64,000 nt of DNA from Paenibacillus ferrarius (GCF_002027705.1 NZ_MBTG01000008.1:171119-235118); one strand, 5' to 3'. Positions 1-8,884 are shown, counted from the stretch's first letter. Numbers and translations: made by a program. The notes: generated by a model not told the origin, from the sequence alone.

Positions 1-159
1 GGTGCCTCACTTATTTCTGATGCTGCTGCAGATACGGATGTAAGGATCATACTCGTTAAGAAGAATAACATCATACTGCTGGTTAACCATCGCCTCAATC
101 CCATGTTCGATATCTCCCTTCAACATCGAAAAACGTGAACTTATTCTTTTGTTAGAAGG

Positions 160-190
160 CCGTATGCGATACATTTCGTATCGCATACGG
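160..190 (-). terminator. Hairpin 3' of the dockerin protein gene
   Basis: A perfect 13-bp stem (160-172 with 178-190) with a 5-nt loop lies 27 bp after the stop codon of the 217-3501 gene. On the minus strand no clear U-tract follows, so termination efficiency is uncertain. It is the only strong hairpin at this gene end. The left 150 bases also hold a short minus-strand open frame (7-195), perhaps a gene remnant, which I could not identify. Confidence 0.5.
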
Positions 191-216
191 CGCAATTTTA
201 CCAGTTGCCTACATAA

Positions 217-3200
217 CTATTCCTGAAGAATTTTTTGTGCAACAGCTGCAAGATCGAAGAGATCCACTTTATTATCGTTGTTGACATCTGCCTTCTTGTA
301 CAGTGCCCAATCTGGATCCGAGGATGTTTTGCCATAAGCTGCCGCAACAATAGCCAAATCACCGATGGTGAATTTGCCATCTCCATTTGTATCTCCTGGC
401 GAAGCGGTCCGTACGGATTGCGTGAATGTCGACAAGGCCGCACTCAAATCAGTTACCGCTTGAGCGACTTGTTGTTTCGTTGCATTGGCATTCGCTGCTA
501 CCGCTTTCGCTATATCAATCGCAGCTTGCAGTGCCGCTTTGGAACCAGCAGGGTATTGACCTATTTGCGAACCTTCTACAGCAGCATCGTGTTTCGATTG
601 CGCATCCTGTATGGTTGCATTCAGCAGGGTCAAATCTACCGTTGCCTTAATCTGAATAGGCAGTGAGGTGCCGTCGATATCACTCTCGATCCCTTGCCCA
701 TCCGCTAAGGTAAACTTCGTCAATGTTATTGCTGTGTTTGTCGACTCCTCCGAAGACTTCGCCTTCCAATGAAGCGTAATTACATTGCCACTCAGAGCTG
801 AACCGCTTAAATTCGCTGTAATTAAACGTACTTTACCCGCTTCAACCTTCTTGTCAACAAGAATGAAGCCTTCTTTTAAAGAATCCGCTGAAATAAATTC
901 AAGCTGACTGTCATTGTAAGAAAAACTCAAATCTTGCGCATAACTGCCCGTTGTTAGAGCATCCAAACCAAGAGTAACATCAAAGGCTTGGCCGCTGGAG
1001 ACTGCTGCCGGGCCTGTCAAGGTTGTGCTTGAAGCTGCAACTCCATAGACGTTGAGTTCTCTAACGGACCACCAGCTTGAGGATGTACTCGTTTGCACCA
1101 CCTTGATGTAACGTGCAGTTTGTTTCGCAAAAGAGACTGACATCACAGGCCCCGTGCCTGCTCCGCTGGCAATTGCACTGCCCCAATTCGTACCGTCATT
1201 GGAAACATAGACTTCATAGCCACGTGCATAATCTTGATTGCTGCCCGTTGAATCCAGCACAATTTTGTTGAAGCTTTGGGCAGTCTTCATATCTACTGTA
1301 ATGGATTGACCCGGTACCATCGGGGCTCCCGTACTCCAGCGGGTGGACATGCTGCCATCCAGTAGATTGGCCGGACCGTCTCCGCTAGTTGGGGAAGAGG
1401 TCGCTGTCCATCCTGTCCGGTCAAGAGCTTTGGCCGGTGTTGTGACCGTTGCTGTGTTGCTGGCCGGCGATATGTTGCCCGCACTATCCTTTGCTTTGAC
1501 CGTATAGCTGTAGGACGTAGAGGCTTTCACCCCAGTATCGCTGAATGTCTTGGCTGCTGTCGTGCCAACAACCACTCCATCGCGATAAATGTCATAGCCA
1601 GCGACACCAATATTGTCCGTAGAAGCTGTCCAACTTAAATTGACTTGATTATACGTCGCAGCCGTTGCCGTCAGATTCTGCGGGGCAGTTGGCGGAATCG
1701 TATCCCCCTGATTGGACCCCACGAATTCTGTAACAGTTTGCCGCATCGCTTCTCCTGGGGAGTTGGCATATACAGCACCGCCAGTATCGTTAATAATATG
1801 CGAGATTTCACTGCCAGGCGTTCCATTTAACCAAATTGTTGTGGCATGATGGATTTTCACACCCTCTACCTTAGGAACTTCGATTGCACTATCCAGCTTC
1901 ACAGCTGCATCTCGGAAGAAGGAATAAACGCCAAGGCCCCATGCCTCATGGTCGGTTACCGTATCTGCCACTTTATAAGAAGCATATCCCTTGACTGTCC
2001 CATTTTTACTCATCCAAGCTGCTTGATTAGGAACATCGTACGGAATCTCTGATTGATAAAAATAAACTCGACCGCCATTGCCGTTCCACAGCGTTTGATA
2101 TTCGTTATGGTGTTCATTAAATAAACCATACAGCGTAACATTGTTGCCATTGACAACTAGGCCGTTTTTGGAAACATTATTCGTCCAAGCAGCGCCTGCC
2201 CCATGGTCAGCACGCCATAACCAGAAATGGTCCCCAATGACATTATTGCTGTTAATCTTCAGTTCCGCATCATTCTTGCCATTAACGAAACCGCCCGTGC
2301 GGAAAAAAAGATCGCTGAGCGAAGTTGGATTGGCTGAATGATCTGCCGAACTGCCTGTAGGACCAACTTCCAACAAAGAAGTAGAGCCAATTGGACCCGC
2401 ATCATAAACAATCCCCGCAATTTTCACACCGTCTACATCAGCAACCGACATGGCCGCTTTGCCTGTATCTGGAATGAGTGTCGGCATACCTATACCAAGC
2501 ACGACCGTATTTGGATTACTGATACGAATCGTATCATTCAAGTGATAGATTCCCGGTGTAAATAAAATATGCTTCCCTTGGCTAAGCGCATCGTTAATGC
2601 TTGCGGCATTCGATAAATCTGATCGAGCAATGTAGAACTGATCCAAAGAGATGGATTGACCAGGTGTAGTTCCGTTCGCCCAGCTCGCTCCTTGCGTATT
2701 CGTCGCAAGAGATGGAACAAATACTTCGTATTGTCCAGAATTATTGATATACAGATATGGCTTTTCTCTTACGGTTGGCGTTTTGTCGACAACCGTATAA
2801 GGCGCGTCTGGGAACTGCCCTGCGGGCGCATTCTTATCTCCGACAAATACCATGTTCCACACACCGTTCGACCAGCTGGCCCATTCACTATTCCGCGAGA
2901 ACCACTGCTGCTGAGAGGCTGGAACAATCGCATTATCAACGATAGAGTCAGCCAGATATCCACCACTCGCCCATCCAGCGTTCCAGTTCGAATCAAAATC
3001 AAATAATTGCAATTCACCTTTAATGTGCAATCTTCTTAGTGGCGCTGCTTGTGAAACCGCGATTTGCGTTTTACCGTTGGATGGGATAATCGTTAGATTC
3101 TCAATCCCTCGCCAAAAGTTACGCGTCGCGTTGCCGTTATCCCAATCCGCATTCACATTCAATCCGCCGTTAATCGTCACATCGCCCGGATTTTGCCCAA

Positions 3201-3501
3201 GGCCGGATGCCTGTGTATAGAAGCCTACATTGAAGTTCACGTTATAGGTACCTGGTTTGAAAAGAAAGGCATCTCGCTCGCTTCCAAACTCGTTAGACTC
3301 TTGTCTGCTGAATACGGAATTCGTTGTATTCTGAATATCAGCAGCCGACATGGATGGGTCAAATACATACACATTCGGGCCAAAAATCGTTGAATTGGCC
3401 GCACTTATTGGCGTTTCCGCGCTTGATACACCTGGCATCCACATACTTAACGCTATTGCCATTACGGAAATAGACGAAACCATCTTTTTGATTTTTCGCA
3501 T
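217..3501 (-). CDS. Secreted beta-helix protein with FN3, F5/8C, cohesin-like and dockerin domains
   Basis: A 1094-residue exported modular protein. An N-terminal signal peptide (about 1-28, MRKIKKMVSS start, RBS AGGAGGTACGAA) precedes a roughly 560-residue region that resembles the two-part pectate-lyase-like beta-helix family often (mis)labelled adenylyl cyclase in actinobacteria and reminiscent of GH55. Hallmarks are the segments QQWFSRNSEW, FTPGIYHL and HEAWGLG. Next come a fibronectin type III domain (about 600-688), a coagulation factor 5/8 type C (discoidin) carbohydrate-binding domain (about 690-825), a cohesin-like beta-sandwich (about 830-965), a helical FIVAR-like linker (about 970-1035) and a type I dockerin with two calcium loops (DTNGDGKFTIGD and DVNNDNKVDLFD). 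The likely role is extracellular polysaccharide binding or degradation; the catalytic specificity is not readable. Cohesin and dockerin in one chain is unusual outside cellulosome systems. A cre-like site lies upstream. Confidence 0.85.
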   Translation of the reverse strand: MRKIKKMVSSISVMAIALSMWMPGVSSAETPISAANSTIFGPNVYVFDPSMSAADIQNTTNSVFSRQESNEFGSERDAFLFKPGTYNVNFNVGFYTQASGLGQNPGDVTINGGLNVNADWDNGNATRNFWRGIENLTIIPSNGKTQIAVSQAAPLRRLHIKGELQLFDFDSNWNAGWASGGYLADSIVDNAIVPASQQQWFSRNSEWASWSNGVWNMVFVGDKNAPAGQFPDAPYTVVDKTPTVREKPYLYINNSGQYEVFVPSLATNTQGASWANGTTPGQSISLDQFYIARSDLSNAASINDALSQGKHILFTPGIYHLNDTIRISNPNTVVLGIGMPTLIPDTGKAAMSVADVDGVKIAGIVYDAGPIGSTSLLEVGPTGSSADHSANPTSLSDLFFRTGGFVNGKNDAELKINSNNVIGDHFWLWRADHGAGAAWTNNVSKNGLVVNGNNVTLYGLFNEHHNEYQTLWNGNGGRVYFYQSEIPYDVPNQAAWMSKNGTVKGYASYKVADTVTDHEAWGLGVYSFFRDAAVKLDSAIEVPKVEGVKIHHATTIWLNGTPGSEISHIINDTGGAVYANSPGEAMRQTVTEFVGSNQGDTIPPTAPQNLTATAATYNQVNLSWTASTDNIGVAGYDIYRDGVVVGTTAAKTFSDTGVKASTSYSYTVKAKDSAGNISPASNTATVTTPAKALDRTGWTATSSPTSGDGPANLLDGSMSTRWSTGAPMVPGQSITVDMKTAQSFNKIVLDSTGSNQDYARGYEVYVSNDGTNWGSAIASGAGTGPVMSVSFAKQTARYIKVVQTSTSSSWWSVRELNVYGVAASSTTLTGPAAVSSGQAFDVTLGLDALTTGSYAQDLSFSYNDSQLEFISADSLKEGFILVDKKVEAGKVRLITANLSGSALSGNVITLHWKAKSSEESTNTAITLTKFTLADGQGIESDIDGTSLPIQIKATVDLTLLNATIQDAQSKHDAAVEGSQIGQYPAGSKAALQAAIDIAKAVAANANATKQQVAQAVTDLSAALSTFTQSVRTASPGDTNGDGKFTIGDLAIVAAAYGKTSSDPDWALYKKADVNNDNKVDLFDLAAVAQKILQE

Positions 3502-3548
3502 TTCGTACCTCCTATAGTTTTAACCCTTCAAAGCTTCCCACTTCAATC

Positions 3549-3562
3549 AGTAAGCGTTTACA
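3549..3562. promoter_or_regulatory. Candidate CcpA cre site
   Basis: The sequence AGTAAGCGTTTACA read on the minus strand is TGTAAACGCTTACT, which fits the cre consensus TGNAANCGNTNNCA except at the last base. It lies about 48 bp upstream of the start codon of the secreted beta-helix/dockerin protein, where catabolite repression of a carbohydrate-active protein would make sense. It is a sequence match only. Confidence 0.5.
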
Positions 3563-3698
3563 AAGTTGCTGCACCATTCTCCTTTCTTTTTTAAAATAAG
3601 AGCATGTTCGTAGTTGATATATGTATCATAAGTAATTAAATCCCCTATTGAAAGGGGAGAACTTAAGATTAAAGGTGTGCTTTATTAAGAACATGCTA

Positions 3699-4142
3699 TT
3701 AATTCCCTTCACTCCTTTCATCAATCAGGCTTTTATTTTCAATCGCTGCCGAAAGCACGATAAGTGTCGAAGAGAAACCGTAAGGGCCGCACGAATCCAG
3801 AAAAACGGTTAATGTTTCCATGGATGTGGTAATTATTTTCATCATGAAATTATATTCTCCGCTGATGCGGTACAATTCGATGACATCCGGAGATTGCGAG
3901 CAGAATGCCTGAAAATCCATACAACTGCTCGTCTTGAAAAGTACGAACGCCGTGACATCTTTACCAAGCCTCTTGGGCGAGAGAACGGCCTTGTAGCCTG
4001 CGATGATCCCTTGCTCCTCCAGCTTGCGGATCCGTTCAGTAACGGCTGGCTGTGTCATCGCGATTGTTCTGCCGATTTCGGCAACTGCCATTCGCGCGTT
4101 CTCATGCAGCAGGGAAAGTATTTGACTGTCGATTTTATCCAT
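3699..4142 (-). CDS. Lrp/AsnC family transcriptional regulator
   Basis: A 147-residue Lrp/AsnC regulator. The start MDKIDSQILSLL is chosen because AAAGGCGG lies 9 nt upstream; longer frames exist but lack a ribosome site. An N-terminal winged HTH (DKIDSQILSLLHENARMAVA, then MTQPAVTERIRKLEEQGII) is followed by the RAM-type effector domain (about 65-140) with the family pattern GEYNFMMKI. Such proteins sense amino acids or small metabolites and often control a divergent neighbour; here that is the old-yellow-enzyme gene starting 153 bp away on the opposite strand. The effector is unknown. Confidence 0.88.
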   Translation of the reverse strand: MDKIDSQILSLLHENARMAVAEIGRTIAMTQPAVTERIRKLEEQGIIAGYKAVLSPKRLGKDVTAFVLFKTSSCMDFQAFCSQSPDVIELYRISGEYNFMMKIITTSMETLTVFLDSCGPYGFSSTLIVLSAAIENKSLIDERSEGN

Positions 4143-4295
4143 ATCAATCATCCGCCTTTCATTTATACGGTTCAAGTGCATTTTTAACTTTAATATGAAG
4201 AATTTTATTCAATTATAACATGATTTATATATGTAAAACTTTTTTTAATCCTTATAAAATGTTATCAGAAGATACTTTAAAGGAGTGGATCCTAC

Positions 4296-5297
4296 ATGAT
4301 CACGACAAAATCATTTACGCTCGACAGCCCTCTGGCCATCGGCAGCTTGGAGCTTCGCAACCGATTAATTATGGCGCCTATGCAGCAATACAATGGCTCT
4401 CCGGAAGGTTATGCCACTGAGCATCATATTCAGCATTACGCGAGAAGTGCGAATGCCGTTGGACTCATCATTGTGGAGTCAACCGCGGTGTCGGGCAACG
4501 GCAGATTGGTGCCTAATGACATCGGGATTTATTCAGATCGGCACGCCGACGCGCTGAAAAGGGTAACTGAAGCCGTGCATGCCCGGCATACCCCGCTATT
4601 CGTGCAGCTATCCCACGGAGGAAGAAAATCGGACCCGCAAGTGACGAAACGGCTTATCGCGCCTAGTGCGATTGCCTATGACGAGATATTCGGAAAACCG
4701 GCGCAATTATCGGTCTCCGACATAGAAACCCTTATTGAGGATTACCGTTTGGCTGCCAGACGCAGCATCGCGGCGGGCTTTGACGGGATCGAGGTACATG
4801 CGGCTCACGGATTCTTGATTCATCAGTTTTTGTCTCCGCTCTCTAATTTCCGCACCGACGCCTACGGCGGAACACTGGAGGGCAGAAGCAAATTTTTGCA
4901 AGACACACTTGCTGCAATCCGCTCCGAAACCGGCAGCCAATACCCCGTTATCGTGCGGGTCTCCTCAACGGATTACACCGATGGCGGTTTAAATCCGCAT
5001 GAGCTCGCGCTCATACTTAAACCGCTTGAAGCCAAAGGGCTTCTTGACGGCGTCGATGTCTCCTCTGGCGGTCTTCTACCGACCGCGCCGACGGATGTCC
5101 ATCCTGGCTACCAGCTGCCAGACGCTGCTGTGATCAAGCAGCATCTTCAAATCCCTGTTATCGCCGTCGGGAAAATCTATACCCGCAGCTTCGCGGACCG
5201 GATCATCAGGGACCAATTGGCGGATGCCGTCGCGATTGGCCGGCCAATGCTTGAGAATCCCGACTTCGCGCAGCAAATGCTGATGAGTCCTCGCTGA
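4296..5297 (+). CDS. NADH:flavin oxidoreductase, old yellow enzyme family
   Basis: A 333-residue FMN-dependent ene-reductase-type enzyme of the OYE TIM-barrel family. Evidence is the N-terminal LELRNRLIMAPMQQY, the segment LSHGGRKS, the paired substrate-binding histidines in EVHAAHGFLIHQFLSPLSN followed by RTDAYGG, and the C-terminal FMN-phosphate site AIGRPMLENPDFA. Such enzymes reduce activated C=C bonds of enones or nitro compounds with NAD(P)H. The start has an RBS (AAAGGAG, 9 nt before ATG). It is transcribed divergently from the Lrp regulator, its likely controller, and ends beside a palindromic repeat array. It is slightly shorter than YqjM (338 aa), so probably complete. Confidence 0.9.
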   Translation: MITTKSFTLDSPLAIGSLELRNRLIMAPMQQYNGSPEGYATEHHIQHYARSANAVGLIIVESTAVSGNGRLVPNDIGIYSDRHADALKRVTEAVHARHTPLFVQLSHGGRKSDPQVTKRLIAPSAIAYDEIFGKPAQLSVSDIETLIEDYRLAARRSIAAGFDGIEVHAAHGFLIHQFLSPLSNFRTDAYGGTLEGRSKFLQDTLAAIRSETGSQYPVIVRVSSTDYTDGGLNPHELALILKPLEAKGLLDGVDVSSGGLLPTAPTDVHPGYQLPDAAVIKQHLQIPVIAVGKIYTRSFADRIIRDQLADAVAIGRPMLENPDFAQQMLMSPR

Positions 5298-5375
5298 GCC
5301 TTCTACTCTCTTGCCATGTCATTGGCAAGAGATAACAACACGGCCAAAAGACTGTCAGCGCATTTGCAAGCCAAA

Positions 5376-5553
5376 CCTGCAAAAATGCATCCTTTTGAGC
5401 TCAAAATAAGCTGTATCACCAAAAGCCTGCAGGAATGCAGGCTTTTGAGGCATTTGCTTACCTATCGAGCAAAAAAACAAAAAATTCCTGCACAATCGCA
5501 GGAATTTCCATATTTCACCTCGGTTTATCCCGGGAAGCCTGCATTATCGCAGG
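5376..5553. repeat. CCTGC-type four-hairpin array (copy 1, inverted)
   Basis: Four 16-bp palindromic cores start at 5376, 5426, 5487 and 5538, giving spacings of 50/61/51. The cleanest is CCTGCAGGAATGCAGG, flanked by AAAAG and CTTTT so that the stem extends to about 11 bp. The first unit carries the GCATCC variant arm that marks the distal end of the element, so this copy is inverted relative to those at 29.9, 48.8, 53.2 and 62.7 kb. It fills the gap between two convergent genes. Confidence 0.85.
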
Positions 5554-5558
5554 CTTTC

Positions 5559-6365
5559 CTAGCGATTAGCATCCAGATGAATATATTGAAGCAAGGCTAC
5601 CAGATCCGTCAATCGCTCTTTTTGCGATAAATAATAACGACTTGGCTCGAGCCGCTTTATCGCGATAGCTTCTTGTATAAGTCCGTGCCATTTTTCCGGC
5701 AGCTGCTGAATACCGTAGTTTCCTGCGCCAATTTTGCTGGTTATGTCCCGTTCTTTTAACGTATACCATTGTCGCAACATTCCCAGTGTACACCACTCGA
5801 TCGCTTTATCAAGCTGTTCGATATAGGTTACGTCCTCCAACACGTTGTCGAACGATAATTGTTTCTCTAAGCGGTCTATCCAATTAACCCAGTAGCTATT
5901 CAGGTTGCCTTTGACATATGCGAGCAGCGAAGCAAGGTCTATCTCGTAATGGAATGCTACAGCCGAGCCATAGATGCGAATACCATGCTTTTTCAAAATC
6001 CACCAAGTAATCGGATTAATATCGGCTCCAGAGCCATCGGTATGCAGCCGTTTATTGAAATAAGCAACGAAAGTGTTCATTTCATTTGGCTTTTTCCCTA
6101 CGTCTTCGAGGAGGATGTAAGCCCCCATTATATCTGCATTTGGAAGCTCTCTTTCAACCTCTTCATGTGCCGCCATAATGGACTGGATCTCTAACTGCGT
6201 AAGCGGTTTGCGAACAATGGCTACAAAGTCGATATCACTGGTACCCTCTATATAGTCATTTAACGCAACCGAGCCGTACAAATACACGGATTCAACGCTC
6301 GATGTGCGGGCCTCTAAAGCTTCGCACAACCGATTCATCGTTTTTTCGACTATTTCAGGCAACAT
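5559..6365 (-). CDS. Nucleotidyltransferase of the aminoglycoside adenylyltransferase type (AadA-like)
   Basis: A 268-residue protein with the nucleotidyltransferase signature GSVALNDYIEGTSDIDFVAI (about residues 32-51), supplying the Gly-Ser and Asp-x-Asp metal ligands of the Pol-beta-type fold. A helical C-terminal domain of the DUF4111 type found in ANT(3'')/ANT(9) enzymes follows (about 150-268), with YIEQLDKAIEWC and GIQQLPEKW. Such proteins adenylylate aminoglycosides or related amino alcohols; whether this one confers resistance cannot be told. The ATG at 6365 is preferred because AAGGAGG sits 8 nt upstream; the GTG three codons earlier overlaps that site. The gene stands alone. Confidence 0.85.
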   Translation of the reverse strand: MLPEIVEKTMNRLCEALEARTSSVESVYLYGSVALNDYIEGTSDIDFVAIVRKPLTQLEIQSIMAAHEEVERELPNADIMGAYILLEDVGKKPNEMNTFVAYFNKRLHTDGSGADINPITWWILKKHGIRIYGSAVAFHYEIDLASLLAYVKGNLNSYWVNWIDRLEKQLSFDNVLEDVTYIEQLDKAIEWCTLGMLRQWYTLKERDITSKIGAGNYGIQQLPEKWHGLIQEAIAIKRLEPSRYYLSQKERLTDLVALLQYIHLDANR

Positions 6366-6548
6366 AGCAGCCACCTCCTTCCGGGTTCAAAGCTCATTCT
6401 TAAGCCACATTATAAGTGGAGCGAGCCTCCCGATAAAGAGAAAAAAGCCTGCTGACTTTTTCCAGTTTTAGTTTGAAGATTCCTAACATGCAAATCAAAA
6501 GAGAAGCTGCCGCAACCAACCGAGGCACCTTCTCTTTATACGCAAGTT

Positions 6549-7334
6549 TTATTTTGTTCCGATGACAACAGTGGCGTCCAACTCGTCGCAACGGGCTGCT
6601 CGCGCAATCAGTCCATTCCGGGCGAAAATCTCGACAGTATGCGGCGCTTGGCGCTCACTAGTCTCGACTAGCAGATGGCCGCCCGGCGCCAGCCAAAGTG
6701 GCGCCGCAGAAGCTACCCGGCGCTGAATGTCAAGCCCGTCCGCGCCCCCGTCGAGAGCGGCCCGCGCTTCATGGATGCGGGCCTCTTGAGGGAGCAGCTT
6801 GATCGACTCCGTAGGTACGTAGGGGGTGTTTGCGATCAAGATATCGACGCGGCCCTGCAACCTGGCAGGCAGCGGCTCGAAGAGGTCGCCTTCGTATACA
6901 TGGCCGCCAACACCTGCAACGTTGCGGCGGGCACAACGAACGGCAGCAGGGTCGATGTCGACGGCGTGCAATTCGCTCCAATCCAGCGCTGCGACCAGCG
7001 CGACGCCTAGTGCTCCGGAGCCGCAGCACATGTCCACCACGATGGTTCTTGACCTTGCAAGATCAGCAGCTTGACGGACAAGAAACTCGGTGCGATGTCG
7101 CGGAACGAATACGCCCGAGTCGACCGCTATCCGCAGACCGCAGAACTCCGCCCAGCCGATCACATGTTCGAGGGGCGAACCGGCAACCCGGCTTTCGATC
7201 ATCGCGGCGAGATCAGCAGGTGTCCGCCCAGCGGAGATGAGCAAATCGGCCTCATCTTCGGCGAACACACAACCAGCAGCCCGAAGCCTGTTGACGATTG
7301 CTGTATAGCTCCAAGGTGATTTTGTTATGTCCAT
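6549..7334 (-). CDS. PrmC/HemK-like N5-glutamine methyltransferase (putative)
   Basis: A 261-residue class I SAM-dependent methyltransferase resembling HemK/PrmC. An N-terminal helical domain (about 1-75) precedes GVFVPRHRTEFLV, the SAM-binding VDMCCGSGALGVAL (about 98-111), the acidic loop AVDIDPAAV and the substrate-clamping NTPY, where canonical PrmC has NPPY. The Thr substitution and presence of an extra-operonic copy fit the paralogous putative glutamine methyltransferase subfamily rather than the housekeeping release-factor enzyme next to prfA. The gene is visibly richer in G+C than its neighbours, with long spurious frames on the opposite strand, which suggests horizontal acquisition, perhaps from an actinobacterium. 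The true substrate is unknown. Confidence 0.8.
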   Translation of the reverse strand: MDITKSPWSYTAIVNRLRAAGCVFAEDEADLLISAGRTPADLAAMIESRVAGSPLEHVIGWAEFCGLRIAVDSGVFVPRHRTEFLVRQAADLARSRTIVVDMCCGSGALGVALVAALDWSELHAVDIDPAAVRCARRNVAGVGGHVYEGDLFEPLPARLQGRVDILIANTPYVPTESIKLLPQEARIHEARAALDGGADGLDIQRRVASAAPLWLAPGGHLLVETSERQAPHTVEIFARNGLIARAARCDELDATVVIGTK

Positions 7335-7546
7335 AATCCCTCATTTCGGAATGATTATCTTTTTAGCAGATACCCATCATTTTATCCCCGTCTCCGTTTG
7401 CTGAACAGATACAAAATCATTATAAGAATTCTCTCTTCCATCACAAAGGAACCCACAGCTCAAGGCTGAGGGTCTCCGTTCTATCTATCAGCGGGCAATT
7501 GCTCACTCGAAATAGTGTCTGCTGCTGCTCCCTGTAACGTTCCCTC

Positions 7547-7894
7547 CTAGATGGAAGGTGCCGTATCTTTTTCAGATTGATTAGAAGCGTTTAATAAGAC
7601 TACGCCGCCGATGATGAAGGCAATCCCGCAAAAAGTCATCAGACTGAACGCGTCGCCCCATACTAGGACCCCTATTAACGCAGTCAACGCTGTACCTACA
7701 CCTGACCATATCGCATAGGCTAAGCTTAAAGGCAGGGTTCTAAGACTTATCGAAAAGAAATAAAAGGCAATGCCAAAGCCCAAAATAACGGCAACAGAAG
7801 GCGCCAAGACAGTAAATCCATTTGACATTTTAAGCATCGTTGTCCCACATATTTCACTAATAACGGCGATTCCTAATGCTAGATATCCATTCAT
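7547..7894 (-). CDS. SMR family multidrug efflux subunit (second gene of pair)
   Basis: A 115-residue, four-helix small multidrug resistance protein. The conserved N-terminal membrane glutamate is present (GIAVISEICGTTMLKMSNGF), as are the family segments LAYAIWSGVGTALTALIG and IIGGVVLLNAS. It is the distal gene of a tetR-smr-smr operon, 26 bp after the first SMR gene. Adjacent SMR pairs such as EbrAB or YkkCD usually work as heterodimeric proton-coupled exporters of cationic drugs or guanidinium-type compounds. No ykkC-type riboswitch was recognised upstream; control is likely by the co-transcribed TetR. Confidence 0.9.
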   Translation of the reverse strand: MNGYLALGIAVISEICGTTMLKMSNGFTVLAPSVAVILGFGIAFYFFSISLRTLPLSLAYAIWSGVGTALTALIGVLVWGDAFSLMTFCGIAFIIGGVVLLNASNQSEKDTAPSI

Positions 7895-7920
7895 AACTAT
7901 GACCTCCGATTCACCAAAGG

Positions 7921-8250
7921 TTAATGCGAGCCGTCCACAGAAAGCTTCATCATAACAACGCCGCCAATGATTAGCACTAATCCTAAATAGTTTTTGAGAT
8001 TTAACTTTTCCTTATAAATAACGACACCGATTAAGGCGGTCAAAGCTGTACCTGCACCTGACCATATCGCATAAGCTGTTCCGAGCGGAATCACTTTAAG
8101 GGATAACGACAAGCAATAAAATGCTAAACCCATCCCCATAACTACGCCTAAAGAAGGGAACAGCTTCTTAAATCCGTTCGACATTTTAAGCATCGAACTC
8201 CCGAATACCTCAGCTAGAATAGCTGCTGCCAATAATACAAATGAATTCAA
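7921..8250 (-). CDS. SMR family multidrug efflux subunit (first gene of pair)
   Basis: A 109-residue SMR transporter with four predicted membrane helices, the essential glutamate in AAAILAEVFGSSMLKMSNGF and the motif GTAYAIWSGAGTALTALIG. GGAGG precedes GTG TTG codons; TTG at 8250 has the better 7-nt spacing, though GTG at 8253 is possible. It starts 11 bp after the tetR stop codon and is followed by its paralogue, to which it is clearly similar, so the two probably arose by duplication and form a heterodimeric efflux pump. The substrate is unknown. Confidence 0.9.
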   Translation of the reverse strand: MNSFVLLAAAILAEVFGSSMLKMSNGFKKLFPSLGVVMGMGLAFYCLSLSLKVIPLGTAYAIWSGAGTALTALIGVVIYKEKLNLKNYLGLVLIIGGVVMMKLSVDGSH

Positions 8251-8261
8251 CACTACACCTC

Positions 8262-8792
8262 CTACTCCGTCATCGCGCTCATTTCACGAAGTACTTTCTC
8301 ACGCAGTTCGTCATCCAACTTCCCTAGACCAAACATTTCGGCAAACCATAAGCCATCAGCTGCCAGCCTGACCATCGTAGAACGTACAGGATCAATGCCA
8401 TCGTTCTCTAAATTCCTTTGCCAGATGGCGTATTGATTTTGAAGCTTGCCAAGCAATTCCGGATTAGTAAAGAGGGCAGCGGTAAGAGCTGTATTGATCC
8501 CGTTTCCTGCTATATCTTCATAGGTGGATGTGAGATAAGCACGACTCCACTTGCCATTCTCCACCGTGTCTCGGTCCACCCTATCTTGAATATCAGCAAC
8601 AAATTCAGTAGCGATTTCTTCCACCATGCCTTTGATTAAAGCTTCTTTACTCGGAAAATGGTGAAGCAAGCCTCCTTTGCTGACCCCAGCTTCCTTCGCT
8701 GCTGCCTCAAGTGTAAGCTTCTCAACCCCTCGAGTTTTGACTAGATTCGAAGCTGCCGCCAAGATATTATTGCGTTTAGAATTACTGTTCAC
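8262..8792 (-). CDS. TetR family repressor of the SMR operon
   Basis: A 176-residue TetR-type regulator. The N-terminal HTH is clear (NILAAASNLVKTRG, then AAKEAGVSKGGLLHHFPSKE), followed by an all-helical ligand domain ending GLWFAEMFGLGKLDDELRE, a pattern seen in repressors of SMR/QacR-like pumps. The GTG at 8792 is preferred because GAGAGG is 8 nt upstream. It is the first gene of the tetR-smr-smr operon, and a 14-bp palindrome lies 24 bp before the start, so autorepression relieved by a cationic ligand is the expected mechanism. Confidence 0.9.
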   Translation of the reverse strand: MNSNSKRNNILAAASNLVKTRGVEKLTLEAAAKEAGVSKGGLLHHFPSKEALIKGMVEEIATEFVADIQDRVDRDTVENGKWSRAYLTSTYEDIAGNGINTALTAALFTNPELLGKLQNQYAIWQRNLENDGIDPVRSTMVRLAADGLWFAEMFGLGKLDDELREKVLREMSAMTE

Positions 8793-8815
8793 GTTTATCA
8801 CCTCTCATTTAGTAT

Positions 8816-8829
8816 ACCGTCCAGACGGT
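8816..8829. promoter_or_regulatory. Operator palindrome for the TetR-SMR operon
   Basis: ACCGTCCAGACGGT is a perfect dyad directly upstream of the tetR-smr-smr operon, of the size and GC-rich arm type bound by TetR dimers. It is distinct from the ACCGA/TCGGT dyad of the second TetR 70 bp away, so each divergent regulator appears to have its own operator. Confidence 0.7.
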
Positions 8830-8884
8830 TTTATCGCAAACGCAAACTAATGTTTTTTGATTTTAATTTTTATTCAAATAGTTA

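Noticed and set aside
7..195. A 62-codon minus-strand frame ending in VNQQYDVILLNEYDPY, vaguely like a receiver domain
   Set aside because: Too short and without conserved phosphorylation residues; it overlaps the hairpin 160-190. At most an unidentifiable remnant.
3602..3696. Inverted repeat GCATGTTC..GAACATGC around the Lrp 3' end
   Set aside because: Only 8 bp arms separated by about 80 bp; expected by chance in AT-rich intergenic DNA.
5376..5553. CRISPR array
   Set aside because: Units of about 16-20 bp are imperfect palindromes with related linkers, only four per locus, and spacing alternates 50/61; no cas genes or unique spacers.
6675..7319. Several long frames on the + strand opposite the PrmC-like gene
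   Set aside because: They are shadows caused by high GC; only the minus frame has methyltransferase motifs and an RBS.
7335..7546. Guanidine (ykkC-type) riboswitch near the SMR genes
   Set aside because: No recognisable ykkC core was seen there or upstream of the operon, and the operon already carries its own TetR and operator.
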